Shown: piece after piece, positions 8,361-18,102 of the stretch | How positions within the stretch are numbered: position 1 is the stretch's first letter | Layout of the letters: the number at the start of each line of letters is the position of its first letter | Assembly (NCBI RefSeq): GCF_002899675.1 | Contig: NZ_PKUU01000008.1 | Coordinates: forward strand, 1-64,000 | From: Clostridium sp. chh4-2 | GTDB lineage: Bacteria > Bacillota > Clostridia > Lachnospirales > Lachnospiraceae | DNA: 64,000 nt | Reading direction: 5' to 3' | The notes under the pieces: model-generated | The model's database searches: none | The model's input: the letters and a program-made list of their open reading frames with translations, nothing else | Told to the model about the DNA's origin: nothing | Program-made: the position numbers and the translations under genes

Positions 8361-8517
8361 GACTCTTAATATAAGAGATCGCGTGATATGTAACAGTTCA
8401 GCCTTCCGCTACCTGAGCGGGCTCCGTCTGTTTCCATGATATTTAAGAAAGAAGGGGGCTTCCAAGTTTGTCCGGAACAGTTTATACTAAAGGAAGATGG
8501 AAATACGGGATTCCATT

Positions 8518-8545
8518 TTGACTGTTTATTCGGACAGCCATAATG
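8518..8545 (+). promoter_or_regulatory. candidate promoter of the PHP hydrolase gene
   Basis: TTGACT (8518-8523), 16-bp spacer and ATAATG (8540-8545). The -10 is imperfect, but the -35 is strong and the position, about 60 bases before the gene, fits. Confidence 0.5.
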
Positions 8546-8603
8546 AATATGAGCCGGGAGAACAGGTGAAATTAATCCTGCCGGCGTGACAGGAGAGAAA
8601 AAG

Positions 8604-9311
8604 ATGAAACCATTATTTGATCTGCATACGCACACGACAGCCAGCGGCCATGCGTTTGGAACGCTGAAGGAGAATATTGAAGAAGCCGCCAAAAAAGGGC
8701 TTGCGGCGATGGGAACTTCGGATCACAGCAAGAATATGCCGGGAACTTGTGATCCCATATATTTTGGCAATTATAAAGTGGTCAGGGATGAGATATTCGG
8801 AGTGCGCATTTATACGGGAATGGAAGCCAATATTATAGGATATGACGGCCGCATAGATATGAGCGACGGAACGCTTAAAAAGATGGATTATGTGATCGCC
8901 AGCCTGCACATTCCCTGTATTAAGCCGGGCACGCCAAAGGAGAACACGGATGCGCTGATCGGAGCTATGAAGAATCCTTATGTCAAGATCATCGGACATC
9001 CGGACGATGACCGTTATCCTCTTGAATATGAGCGCCTTGTAGCGGCGGCCAAGGAGCAGGAGATCGCTTTGGAGGTCAATAATTCCTCTCTGCGTCCCAA
9101 TGCTTCCCGGCAGAATGCGGATCATAATCTGAAAATCATGCTCGAATATGCCAGAAAGCTGGAGGTCCGGGTTATCATGGGCAGCGACGCCCATATCTGG
9201 TATGATGTGGGAAATCTGGAGTTCAGCAGAAAATTGCTGGAAGACCTGGATTATCCGGAGCATCTGATTCTGAATTACAAGTTGGAAGGCTTAAAATACG
9301 TATTGAATTGA
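8604..9311 (+). CDS. PHP-domain phosphatase (YcdX-like)
   Basis: A 235-aa PHP metallohydrolase. The metal-binding motifs are DLHTHTT (H8, H10), GTSDHSKN, a Glu in GMEANI, ASLHIP, IGHPDDDR and a C-terminal GSDAHIW. This set matches YcdX-like trinuclear-zinc phosphatases more than DNA-polymerase-type PHP domains. The substrate is unknown. The ATG at 8604 has AGGAGAG 6 bases upstream and is preferred over a GTG at 8586. It appears monocistronic. Confidence 0.85.
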   Translation: MKPLFDLHTHTTASGHAFGTLKENIEEAAKKGLAAMGTSDHSKNMPGTCDPIYFGNYKVVRDEIFGVRIYTGMEANIIGYDGRIDMSDGTLKKMDYVIASLHIPCIKPGTPKENTDALIGAMKNPYVKIIGHPDDDRYPLEYERLVAAAKEQEIALEVNNSSLRPNASRQNADHNLKIMLEYARKLEVRVIMGSDAHIWYDVGNLEFSRKLLEDLDYPEHLILNYKLEGLKYVLN

Positions 9312-9312
9312 G

Positions 9313-9341
9313 TTGTAATTCATCTGTCTTTATATTATACT
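9313..9341 (+). promoter_or_regulatory. sigma-A promoter of the diguanylate cyclase gene
   Basis: TTGTAA (9313-9318), 17-bp spacer, TATACT (9336-9341). It starts one base after the PHP gene stop and leaves a leader of about 70 bases. Confidence 0.65.
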
Positions 9342-9417
9342 TTAGTTACAAAATCATCGGATATAACATGTAATATATCAGAGATAAGATAGAAGTATAA
9401 GACAAGAGGTGAATTCT

Positions 9418-11244
9418 ATGCTGAAAAAGTACAGATATGCAAAAAATCCATTTGCAGTATCTATACTTTGCCTTATTATCCTCAGCGTAATTGTGGATTT
9501 AGTTTTTATCCAGTATGGCAAACGGATCGACCGGGAATTTCAGCATTTGGAAGAGGAGAATCTGACTGCATATGCTGTTACCCAAAGCCAGCAGGTTGAA
9601 TCGAAAATTTCAGAATTATTAGGGCGTATGAAGGCAACCGGAAGGCTTCTGGTCTCTTCCGGCCTGAATCCGGAAGGAGAGTGGTTTGCCGCATATCTAA
9701 AAGACGTCAGCGAGCTGGCAGATTATCAGGTAACTTATGTGTCCATGGACAGCCTGAGAGAGCAGATGAATCTTCCTGGAATAGAATCGAGGGAATTTGA
9801 GATCCTGGAAAAGCTGGAGAAAGGTGAATCGGTTCTGTCGGATCTGCGGTATTCCAACCGGCTACAGGGTTATTACTTTGCCGTGGCGGAACCGGTAATC
9901 AAAGATGGAAAAACCATCGGGGCGCTGCGGTGTGTGATGAGGGCGGATGCTCTGACCGACGATAACGCGGATCATGTGATGCATGAGACTTACAAACAAT
10001 ATATTGTTTCAGGAGATGGAACGGTGCTGTACAGCGACGTGGAAGAGGAGGCGATTGGGAAAAACCTGCTCACCGATCTGAAAGCTGACGGGCTTTCAGG
10101 GGACGTTCTGAATCAGATTTATACGGCGCTCGGGCAAGATGGTGATTTATCGGTCAAGATATCTATTCCGGGACATAAGATTTTTTATATTACCACGACT
10201 GCCATCGGATATAAGTCGTGGAATATCGTGAAATTTGCGTATACGGATAAAGTGAATGTTACATCCAGAAAGATGATGAAATACACGGTATACATCACCA
10301 TAATGGTGATCGGTTTAATAGTAATCGCCTGTGCGGTGGTGTTCGGACTGATTTATTCCCATAAAAAGCGGGTGTTGATGGAACGGGCCAGATATCAGAC
10401 GTTGGCAAGCTTTTTCGATATTATTATATTTGAATACAGGGTTAAAGAAGATTATATGGAATTTTCTTCTAATGTCTTCGATTTTTTCCCAATCAGTGAT
10501 AATTGTGTGGAAGGGCTCAGCAAACATGAGTTTGAGGTTCTCCATCCTGACGATATAAAACTGTTGTTCCGGTATTTTGAACGGGCACAAAAGACCAGGA
10601 TGCCTCAGAAATGGGAGATGCGTTTCAGAAACAGAGAAGATCTGTATTTCTGGGGAGAGTGCAGGTGCCAGGCTGTCGACGACGGCAGATGCCTGATCGG
10701 CACCATCATCGACATCAGCGACCGTAAGGAAAAGGAGCTGGATCTTTTAAAGAAGACTAACAGCGATCCTATGACAGGAATTCTCAATAAAAAGGCGATA
10801 GAGATCGCTGTGGATGACATGATTAAAAAGCAGGGCGAAGGATTTTTATTCATGATCGATATCGACAATTTCAAGCTTGTAAATGACACATACGGGCATG
10901 GAGTCGGGGATTCCCTGTTAATTCAGGTTGCGGAAGTGCTCCGCAATATTTTCCGCGAGCATGATCCTGTGGCCCGGGTGGGAGGAGATGAATTCATCGC
11001 CTATATGTCCGATACCCGGAATCCTGATATCGCCATGCTGAAAGTGAATATGTTCTTCAGTAAATTAGAGGAGATCAGCAAAGGCAATGAGTATGAGATA
11101 ACCGTCAGCATCGGTATTGCAACATGCCCGTCGGACGGCAGCAGCTTCCGGGAACTGTATGAGAAGGCTGACCAGGCCATGTACCGGGCGAAAAAAGCCG
11201 GAAAACACGGTTATGCCTTTACTTGCCGGGATCAGGAAGACTGA
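9418..11244 (+). CDS. membrane diguanylate cyclase (extracellular sensor-PAS-GGDEF)
   Basis: A 608-aa protein: a transmembrane helix (about 14-34), an extracellular Cache-like sensor to about residue 290, a second helix (about 290-312), a PAS domain (about 330-445) and a C-terminal GGDEF domain. The active-site loop GGDEF is at residues 522-526. An intact inhibitory RxxD site (REHD) lies five residues before it, so product feedback is likely. It makes c-di-GMP, and a c-di-GMP-I riboswitch occurs in the same window near 43.97 kb. ATG 9418 follows AGAGGTG; a GTG at 9409 is less likely. Confidence 0.9.
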   Translation: MLKKYRYAKNPFAVSILCLIILSVIVDLVFIQYGKRIDREFQHLEEENLTAYAVTQSQQVESKISELLGRMKATGRLLVSSGLNPEGEWFAAYLKDVSELADYQVTYVSMDSLREQMNLPGIESREFEILEKLEKGESVLSDLRYSNRLQGYYFAVAEPVIKDGKTIGALRCVMRADALTDDNADHVMHETYKQYIVSGDGTVLYSDVEEEAIGKNLLTDLKADGLSGDVLNQIYTALGQDGDLSVKISIPGHKIFYITTTAIGYKSWNIVKFAYTDKVNVTSRKMMKYTVYITIMVIGLIVIACAVVFGLIYSHKKRVLMERARYQTLASFFDIIIFEYRVKEDYMEFSSNVFDFFPISDNCVEGLSKHEFEVLHPDDIKLLFRYFERAQKTRMPQKWEMRFRNREDLYFWGECRCQAVDDGRCLIGTIIDISDRKEKELDLLKKTNSDPMTGILNKKAIEIAVDDMIKKQGEGFLFMIDIDNFKLVNDTYGHGVGDSLLIQVAEVLRNIFREHDPVARVGGDEFIAYMSDTRNPDIAMLKVNMFFSKLEEISKGNEYEITVSIGIATCPSDGSSFRELYEKADQAMYRAKKAGKHGYAFTCRDQED

Positions 11245-11926
11245 CTTTTACCGGTTGGTCTAAAGCGATGGAATCGGCTGTGATGATGCAGTCATAGGCC
11301 ATCACCTTTACCCCTGAACGGGATACGTCGTTCAGCGCCTCGCCAAAAGCGGGATGGGTGGCCATGTTGGGTTCAAAGCTACGGATTCCTTTCATCTGAA
11401 TAACGAATAAAACAGATGCCGCATAGCCTTCTTGTGCGGCATGTTTTAATTCCAGAAGATGTTTGATTCCCCTCTCAGTGGGGGCGTCCGGGAACCTGGC
11501 GATGCCGTTATCCTCCAGGGTAACCCCTTTTACTTCCATAAAAGAGGGAATGCCCGCCTTTTTAAACGCCAGGTCAAACCGGGAATTGCCAAAGGTCACT
11601 TCCCGGCGCAGATCAGACACACCGGATTTTCCTGCCAGCCACTCGAAAGCCGCCTGGTTGGGAGCCTGGGAATCCATATTGATTAGAACCGGCCCGTTTT
11701 GGGTCTCTTTTTTTACTCCGATCAGAGAATATTCCGTTTTCCTTCCAAGTGCGGCGGCGTCGGGATGGTATTCCAGGAAAACCTGTACTCCGGGTATGAG
11801 AAGCTCCCGGCAGCGGCCGGTATTTTTAACATGACAGGTGACTTCTTTACCATCTGTCAGGACGCGGGCGATAAAACGGTTTGGCCTTTCTAAAAAATGG
11901 CCTTGTACAATATGTTCGTATTTCAT
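11219..11926 (-). CDS. sfsA: SfsA family protein
   Basis: A 235-aa protein with the SfsA pattern: GHFLERPNRFIARV at the N-terminus (OB-like part), HVKNTGRCRELLIPG, and a nuclease-like core with EVKGVTLEDNGIARFPDAPT. SfsA proteins are linked to sugar fermentation regulation and DNA binding; the nuclease-like residues suggest an enzymatic role that is not well defined. Its last 26 bp overlap the end of the convergent diguanylate cyclase gene. Confidence 0.92.
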   Translation of the reverse strand: MKYEHIVQGHFLERPNRFIARVLTDGKEVTCHVKNTGRCRELLIPGVQVFLEYHPDAAALGRKTEYSLIGVKKETQNGPVLINMDSQAPNQAAFEWLAGKSGVSDLRREVTFGNSRFDLAFKKAGIPSFMEVKGVTLEDNGIARFPDAPTERGIKHLLELKHAAQEGYAASVLFVIQMKGIRSFEPNMATHPAFGEALNDVSRSGVKVMAYDCIITADSIALDQPVKVSLPDPGK

Positions 11927-12043
11927 AGATACCTCAATTCTGCCTTTTCAGACATCCTGTATTTAATAAATTTTGTTTTAATCATTATCAGTATATCAGA
12001 TATTTCATATAATAATATAATGAAAAATTCAAAGCAGGTATTT

Positions 12044-12850
12044 ATGTTCTATATTGATTCAGCAGACGGAGTGAAGATAGCAGTTTACGATTACAACCCA
12101 TGCGGTAATAAAACCGTATTTTTGGTGCACGGATGGCCTTTATCCCATAAGATTTACGAATATCAGATCGGGCCCATGGTGGAGTGCGGCTATCGGGTGG
12201 TAGCCATCGATTTAAGGGGATTTGGGCAGTCGGATGCGCCGGCCTGCGGATACGGATTTGACCAAATGGCGGATGATATCTATAAAGTGGTCACCTGCAT
12301 GAAATTATCCTGCTTTACGCTGGTTGGATTTTCCATGGGCGGAGCCGTCGTTTTGCGCTATATGAGGCGCCACTGCGGCCATGGGGTGAGAAAACTGATT
12401 CTCTTATCTGCGGCCGCGCCCAGCTGGACCCAGCGCCAGGGGTTCCCGTACGGATTGTCGGTGGATTATGTAAATCAGCTGATCTGCCAGGCGTCCACGG
12501 ACCGCCCTCAATTGGCCTATGATTTCAGCCATAAACAGCTGTTTGCCAGCCCCCACAGCGAGGCGGTTAAAAACTGGTTTGAGGATATCGCGCTGTCGGC
12601 TTCGGGAATCGGAACCGTAAAAAGCGCATATGCTCTGAGGGATGAGGACGGAAGGGCGGATTTAAATTGTGTGAAAGTGCCGACTGTGATCATACATGGG
12701 GAAAAAGACCAGGTCGTTTCCAATGAGCTTGCCATGATCCAGCACCGCTATATCAGGAATTCCAAAATGTATCAGCTGGAAAATTCGGGGCATGGAATCA
12801 TGTATGATGAGCTGGAACGGTTTAATCAGATTTTTTTGAATTCGTTATAG
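12044..12850 (+). CDS. alpha/beta hydrolase
   Basis: About 268 aa, alpha/beta-hydrolase fold of the haloperoxidase/esterase type: oxyanion segment VHGWPLSH, nucleophile elbow GFSMGG (Ser97), acid in HGEKDQVV and catalytic His in SGHGIMYD. The frame is open from 11897, but that would overlap the start of sfsA and add a hydrophobic, atypical N-terminus. ATG 12044, preceded by AGCAGG, is preferred. A TATAAT-like -10 lies near 12010. The substrate is unknown. Confidence 0.82.
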   Translation: MFYIDSADGVKIAVYDYNPCGNKTVFLVHGWPLSHKIYEYQIGPMVECGYRVVAIDLRGFGQSDAPACGYGFDQMADDIYKVVTCMKLSCFTLVGFSMGGAVVLRYMRRHCGHGVRKLILLSAAAPSWTQRQGFPYGLSVDYVNQLICQASTDRPQLAYDFSHKQLFASPHSEAVKNWFEDIALSASGIGTVKSAYALRDEDGRADLNCVKVPTVIIHGEKDQVVSNELAMIQHRYIRNSKMYQLENSGHGIMYDELERFNQIFLNSL

Positions 12851-12891
12851 GGTTGACAAGGGGATTCCATTTATCATATGATTAAACAGTA

Positions 12892-12942
12892 GAAAACGCC
12901 GCTGGAAACAACTGATGCCAGTTGTTCCCAGCGGTGTTTTCC
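12892..12942 (+). terminator. strong rho-independent terminator
   Basis: A long hairpin: GAAAACGCCGCTGG and AACAACTG on the left, CAGTTGTT and CCAGCGGTGTTTTC on the right, with a 4-base tip. It lies between the hydrolase gene and the AraC sensor gene. Confidence 0.85.
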
Positions 12943-12976
12943 TATTAGAATCATAAATCGTATGGGGAGGTTGGGT

Positions 12977-15244
12977 ATGATGAAAAAATCAAAAGTATAT
13001 GTCCGGATGCTTTTATCCTATTTGGTGATTTTACTGATTCCCATGCTGTTGGGATTTTTAATTTACATAGTCACATTGGATGTGATAAAAGGCCAGTCGG
13101 CCAGGATGAATGATAATATGCTGGAGATGGTTCAAAGGGAGATCGACCAGAAAATCGAGGAGATCAGCAAGATTTCCAGCCGCCTTGCCATGGACACAAA
13201 AGTGCAGAAGGCGTCCAGGGTAAAGGGAAAATTCGAAACTTCGGACCAGATCATGCTGTATGATATTTTTAAAAATTTGAGCAATTTAAGCGTCTCTGAG
13301 AACTTTATCAGCGACGTTTTTATCTATTTTAAAAATACGAAGGTAATATCCAGCATCGGCGGAAATATGTCGGCAGAGCTCTATTACCGCCTGTATTATG
13401 AGAATGGGGAATATCCGCTGGAGGATTTTGAAGCTTATATGGGACAGCCCCATTATTCGGACAGCCTTGTGATACAGAAGAAAAACGGCGAAAAGCTCCT
13501 TTTGTTTACCATGAGTGATTTGGGGATAGATATCAGGGACGCTTCGGCCACTGTCTGTATAGCCGTGAAATTCTCCGAGATTGAGAAAATACTGGGCTCT
13601 ATGGAATGGAATGACCAGATGGATATCTTTATGATCAATGATAAGGATGAAATCATCGGAACCGTGGCGGCAGAACGGGGGGATACGTTTCGATATGAGA
13701 ATCTTCCCGTAATATCCGGGATGGGAAAACAGGTGATTGACAATGAACAGATTCTGTCCGTGCGCCAGTCGGAAATGACAGGGTGGAAGTACGTTACGCT
13801 GGTCCCTGTTTCTGTTCTGGAAAAGGACATTCAGCATGTAAAACAGATCGCAATGCTGGGGGTATTTGTCTGTCTGATTGTGGGATTTTTCATTTCCCAT
13901 TATCTGACCAGGAAAAACTACAATCCGATTCAGTCTATAATGGAAGTCTTCAAGCGGTACAGCAATGATGAGATGAAAGAGGGAGAGAATGAATACCAGT
14001 GGCTGAACGAGCAGGCCAACCGGTTCTTTAAGGACCAGGTGGACGCCAAGCGGCTTTTGCGGCTCAACCAGAAGAACCTGAAGGAATATTACCTGTCCCA
14101 GCTTCTGCATTATGAATATGACGGGAACTTAAAGGATCTGACCCAATATGGGATTCATCTGGCCGGAGCTTACAATCAGGTGATTTTGCTGAAGTTTAAA
14201 GACGGAAGCGAAGCCGTGGAAAAAAGCTATGAAGCGAGCGCCCAGGAAAATGCCCTCCGTAAATTCATTTTACAAAATATATTGGAGGAGACGCTGCTTA
14301 ATTATTACCAGGTGGAGCTGGTGGAGATGGGAGAAAATGTGGCGGCCATCGTCAACCGGCCGGAATATGATGAAAACCATACCGTTCTGCGGGAAAATAT
14401 TGAGAACGTCCAGCAGATCACCCAGGATCAGTTCGGATTTTCCTTCTGCGCCCTGATCGGTCCGGTCTGCCATGGACTTGGCGGAGTGCACACTTCCTGG
14501 CAGCAGGCGCTGGAACTGGAAAGCTATATCAACCTTTTGGACACTGATTTGGTCAGCTTTGATGAGGTGAAGGATATACAGCCCCAGTACCGGTATTCCG
14601 TGGAAGCGGAGCAGAGGATTATCAATGCCATTAAGGCAGGGGATGCGGAATCGGCTAAGAAGAATATGGATCTTGTATTTCAGGAGAATTTTAGCGGAAA
14701 GGTATCCACCAGCGTCTGCAGGTGCCTGATCTTCGATATGATAGGAACTCTGTTAAAAGGAGCCAATGCAGGCGGCTATCTGAATGCGGTGAGGGACCTG
14801 GATTTTAACCAGGGCTTTAATGTAAAACAGCCGATTCCTGAATTAAAGAACCGGTTCTATGAATCGGTGGACCTGATCTGTGAAAAGATCGCGGAAGAGA
14901 AGAAGAAGACGGACGGGGACAATTTCTTCAGTCAAAAGGTGGAGGCGTATATCCAGGAAAATTATAAAAATCCGGATTTGAATATCTCCATAACCGGGCA
15001 GCAGTTTAAGATGACGCCAGCTTATTTATCTTCTATTTATAAAAAACAGACCGGAAAGAGCCTTTTGGATTACATTAATTCCGTCAGAATCGATCATGCG
15101 GAAAAACTGCTGATGGAAGGCTATACCGTGATTGAGGCCGGACAGATGACCGGTTTTGGGGACAGCGGAACATTTATCCGCGTATTTAAGAAGAAAAAAG
15201 GGATTACTCCGGGCCAATTAAAGAAACAAATCACCAATTTTTAA
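12977..15244 (+). CDS. membrane-bound AraC-family regulator, carbohydrate module 1
   Basis: About 755 aa. Helix 1 (about 10-33) and helix 2 (about 285-305) flank an extracellular Cache-like sensor. A HAMP-like or linker region and an intermediate domain follow, then two HTH motifs in the last 100 residues (LNISITGQQFKMTPAYLSSIYKKQ and VIEAGQMTGFGDSGTFIRVFKK). This YesN/Btr-like architecture is common next to LplB/YtcP-type ABC transporters, which it probably activates in response to an extracellular sugar. ATG 12977 has GGGGAGG 8 bases upstream; an in-frame ATG at 12962 lies within the RBS itself. Confidence 0.87.
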   Translation: MMKKSKVYVRMLLSYLVILLIPMLLGFLIYIVTLDVIKGQSARMNDNMLEMVQREIDQKIEEISKISSRLAMDTKVQKASRVKGKFETSDQIMLYDIFKNLSNLSVSENFISDVFIYFKNTKVISSIGGNMSAELYYRLYYENGEYPLEDFEAYMGQPHYSDSLVIQKKNGEKLLLFTMSDLGIDIRDASATVCIAVKFSEIEKILGSMEWNDQMDIFMINDKDEIIGTVAAERGDTFRYENLPVISGMGKQVIDNEQILSVRQSEMTGWKYVTLVPVSVLEKDIQHVKQIAMLGVFVCLIVGFFISHYLTRKNYNPIQSIMEVFKRYSNDEMKEGENEYQWLNEQANRFFKDQVDAKRLLRLNQKNLKEYYLSQLLHYEYDGNLKDLTQYGIHLAGAYNQVILLKFKDGSEAVEKSYEASAQENALRKFILQNILEETLLNYYQVELVEMGENVAAIVNRPEYDENHTVLRENIENVQQITQDQFGFSFCALIGPVCHGLGGVHTSWQQALELESYINLLDTDLVSFDEVKDIQPQYRYSVEAEQRIINAIKAGDAESAKKNMDLVFQENFSGKVSTSVCRCLIFDMIGTLLKGANAGGYLNAVRDLDFNQGFNVKQPIPELKNRFYESVDLICEKIAEEKKKTDGDNFFSQKVEAYIQENYKNPDLNISITGQQFKMTPAYLSSIYKKQTGKSLLDYINSVRIDHAEKLLMEGYTVIEAGQMTGFGDSGTFIRVFKKKKGITPGQLKKQITNF

Positions 15245-15265
15245 ATTTTTGCCTATTGATTTTAG

Positions 15266-15317
15266 AAAATGCAAATTGCAGGTTGAGTTTTTGCCCATGC
15301 AGTTTGCATTTTTTCTA
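15266..15317 (+). terminator. rho-independent terminator after AraC regulator 1
   Basis: AAAATGCAAATTGCA (15267-15281) pairs with TGCAGTTTGCATTTT (15298-15312), followed by more T. It separates the regulator transcript from the transporter genes, so the transporter operon should have its own promoter downstream of it; I could not identify a clear one in 15313-15380. Confidence 0.8.
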
Positions 15318-15391
15318 TATCTTTTTAGAGAGACAGAAGGTATTCTTGAAGTGTGAAGCAAAACAAAATGATAAAGGAGGAGTAAGTGATA

Positions 15392-17059
15392 ATGAAGAAA
15401 AGATGGTTATCATTATTCGTAGCGGCAGCAACTGTTATGACAACAGTTACCGGCTGCGGCGGAGGTGCAAAACAGGAGCCTGCGGCAACATCGGCAGCGG
15501 CTTCACAGGAGGCATCAAAAGAAACGACAACAGGAGCGTCAGGAGAAACAGCTGCGGCAGCGGAGTTTTCCTATCCTATGGCAGCGGGGGATAAACTGTC
15601 ATACTGGGCAGAACTTCAGGGAACTGTAAGTCCAAACTATTCAAACCTTGGAGAGACACCGTTTGCAAAAGCCTGGACCGGAGCAACCGGAGTGGAGATT
15701 GAATTCATGCATCCGCCGGCAGGACAGCAGAAAGAACAGTTCAGCTTGATTCTGGCTGACGGAAACCTTCCTGATATGATGGAATATAACTGGATCAACG
15801 ATTATCCGGGCGGCCCGGAAAAGGCAATTAAAGATGGAATTATCATCCCATTAAATGATGTATTTGAGCAGTACTGCCCGAACATCACCAAATACCTGGC
15901 TGAGAACCCTGATATTGATAAGATGATAAAGACGGATGATGGACACTACTATGTATTCCCATTTATCCGCGGCGATTCAAAACTGTGCAACACCATCGGA
16001 CCAATGCTGAGAAAGGACTGGCTGGATGAACTGAATCTGGAAGTTCCTACCACAATTGATGAGTGGCACGATGTTTTAACCGCATTTAAAGAGAAAAAAG
16101 GTTCAACAGCTCCATGGTGTCCTGAGTACACAAGAAATGACTTTAAGGACAACGATCCTTTTGCATATGCATACAACACCTGCAGAAGCTTTTATGTAGG
16201 CGATGACAACAAGATCTATTTCGGTGCAGTGGAAGAAAACTACAAAGAATATCTGAAGACCATGGCACAGTGGTACTCCGAAGGGCTGATTGACCCTGAT
16301 CTGGCAACTCTCCAGTTTGACCAGGTAAATGCCAAGATGTCAAACGGAACAGCCGGAGCATCTTTAGGTTTTGCCGGAAGCCGTATGGGCGCATGGATCA
16401 ATGCAGGCATTACTTCCGAACCGGATTACATGCTGGTAGCTGCTCCATATCCTACCCTGGAAAAAGGTGCGCAGCCTGAGTTCGGACAGATCGATAATCA
16501 GTACACAGGCCCTGCAAGCGTTGCGATCACAACTTCCTGCAAAGACGTAGAGCGCGCTGCAAGACTTCTTGACTACGCTTACGGTGAAGAAGGACACATC
16601 CTGTTCAACTTCGGCGTGGAAGGCGAATCCTACACCATGGTTGACGGCAACCCGATCTACACAGACTGGATCTTAAAGAACCCTGACGGATGGCCAGTAT
16701 CACAGGCGATGAGCGCTTACATCCGCGGCAACTACAATGGACCGTTTGTTCAGGATCTTCGTTACCTGACACAGTACTATACTATCGACGCCCAGAAAGA
16801 AACTCCAAATGTATGGGGCGCAACCAATGCCAGAAAGCATAAAGTTCCTCCGATTACGCCAACTTCTGAAGAAAGTAAAGAATACTCTACAATTATGAAC
16901 GAGATCAATACTTATCGTGATGAAATGGCTCTGAAATTTATCTTTGGAACAGAAAGCCTGGACAAATTTGATGAGTATGTAAAGAATATTGAAAATATGG
17001 GATTGAGCCGTGCTCTGGAAATCCAGAATGCAGCATTAGAACGCTACAATGCCCGTTAG
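15392..17059 (+). CDS. extracellular solute-binding lipoprotein, module 1
   Basis: About 555 aa. Signal peptide with lipobox VTGC, an Ala/Ser/Thr-rich linker, then a family 1 solute-binding fold of the LplA/YtcQ type. It shares EFMHPPAGQ, NW..YPGGPEKA.KDG, DWLD.L.LEVP.TIDEW and SLERYQAR-like C-terminal blocks with the protein at 28866-30479, so the two are paralogues. The likely ligand is an oligosaccharide; the neighbouring GH88 enzyme suggests an unsaturated uronate-containing one. Start ATG 15392 (AAAGGAGGAG upstream); a GTG at 15386 would add two residues. Confidence 0.88.
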   Translation: MKKRWLSLFVAAATVMTTVTGCGGGAKQEPAATSAAASQEASKETTTGASGETAAAAEFSYPMAAGDKLSYWAELQGTVSPNYSNLGETPFAKAWTGATGVEIEFMHPPAGQQKEQFSLILADGNLPDMMEYNWINDYPGGPEKAIKDGIIIPLNDVFEQYCPNITKYLAENPDIDKMIKTDDGHYYVFPFIRGDSKLCNTIGPMLRKDWLDELNLEVPTTIDEWHDVLTAFKEKKGSTAPWCPEYTRNDFKDNDPFAYAYNTCRSFYVGDDNKIYFGAVEENYKEYLKTMAQWYSEGLIDPDLATLQFDQVNAKMSNGTAGASLGFAGSRMGAWINAGITSEPDYMLVAAPYPTLEKGAQPEFGQIDNQYTGPASVAITTSCKDVERAARLLDYAYGEEGHILFNFGVEGESYTMVDGNPIYTDWILKNPDGWPVSQAMSAYIRGNYNGPFVQDLRYLTQYYTIDAQKETPNVWGATNARKHKVPPITPTSEESKEYSTIMNEINTYRDEMALKFIFGTESLDKFDEYVKNIENMGLSRALEIQNAALERYNAR

Positions 17060-17067
17060 ATAAGACT

Positions 17068-17131
17068 GCCGGTTTCCTCATAAAAACCTATCTGATGGTG
17101 AAACACAGATAATGTGGAAACCGGCATTTTT
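17068..17131 (+). terminator. intercistronic terminator or attenuator
   Basis: GCCGGTTTCC (17068-17077) pairs perfectly with GGAAACCGGC (17116-17125), with an inner TATCTG/CAGATA stem, followed by ATTTTT. It separates the abundant solute-binding protein from the permease genes, the usual device for making more binding protein than permease. Confidence 0.85.
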
Positions 17132-17167
17132 CAGCCCGTAGGAAAGTATAACCATTTGGAGGTAAGT

Positions 17168-18091
17168 ATGAATCAGAAAAAGGATTTTGCAAGCCGGGTG
17201 AAAAAGGACTGGCAGAGGAACCGCGCTCTGTACGCCATCGTTATACCCGTGCTTTTATTTTATATCTTGTTCCATTACAAACCCATGTATGGAGCGATTA
17301 TCGCATTTAAGGATTATACACCGGCTCTCGGCGTGGCAAAAAGCCCGTGGGTAGGTTTTGATAACTTTATCCGTTTCTTTAACAGCGTTTATTTTGTCCG
17401 GCTCATAAGAAATACGGTGTTACTGAGCTTATATAACCTGCTCTTTGGATTCCCGGCTCCTATTATCCTGGCGCTTTTATTAAATGAGGTGAGAAATAAA
17501 AAGTTCAAAAGTCTCACTCAGACGGTTACCTATCTGCCTCACTTCATTTCCATGATCGTGGTTACCGGTATGCTGACAAACTTCTGTATGACCAGCGGAT
17601 TATTCAATGATATTATCGTTTTGCTGGGAGGCGAAAGAAGCCCTCTGTTACAGGACCCTAAACTCTACAGAACCATCTATGTGGCATCGAGTATCTGGCA
17701 GGAAGTGGGCTGGGGCTCCATCATCTATCTGTCGGCACTGGCAGGGGTGGACAGCCAGCTTTATGAAGCGGCTCAGATCGACGGCGCGGGTAAATGGAAA
17801 CAGATGATCAATGTAACGCTTCCGGCCATCACCCCCACCATTATCATCATGCTCATCTTAAAAATCGGTTCTCTGATGAATATGGGATATGAGAAGACAA
17901 TCCTGTTATACAATGCGTCTACCTATGAAACGGCGGATATCATCTCATCCTATATTTACAGAATCGGTCTTTTGGAACAGGACTGGAGCTATTCTACTGC
18001 AATCGGTCTTTTTAACTCGGTAATTAACTTTGCGCTGCTGATATTTGCCAATAAGATATCCAAGCGCTACAGTGAAACAAGTCTTTGGTAG
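17168..18091 (+). CDS. sugar ABC permease, LplB type, module 1
   Basis: About 307 aa with six hydrophobic helices and the EAA loop for ATPase contact (LYEAAQIDGAGKWKQMINVTL). Belongs to the LplB/YteP family of oligosaccharide permeases. The start is ATG 17168, preceded by TTGGAGG; the open frame upstream to 17114 lies in the terminator hairpin. No ATPase gene is in the operon, and such systems usually share an MsmK-like ATPase encoded elsewhere. Confidence 0.88.
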   Translation: MNQKKDFASRVKKDWQRNRALYAIVIPVLLFYILFHYKPMYGAIIAFKDYTPALGVAKSPWVGFDNFIRFFNSVYFVRLIRNTVLLSLYNLLFGFPAPIILALLLNEVRNKKFKSLTQTVTYLPHFISMIVVTGMLTNFCMTSGLFNDIIVLLGGERSPLLQDPKLYRTIYVASSIWQEVGWGSIIYLSALAGVDSQLYEAAQIDGAGKWKQMINVTLPAITPTIIIMLILKIGSLMNMGYEKTILLYNASTYETADIISSYIYRIGLLEQDWSYSTAIGLFNSVINFALLIFANKISKRYSETSLW

Positions 18092-18102
18092 GAGGAACCG
18101 GA

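Noticed and set aside
13286..14110. 274-codon minus-strand frame inside AraC regulator 1
   Set aside because: Antisense shadow of a well-supported gene, with unnatural composition.
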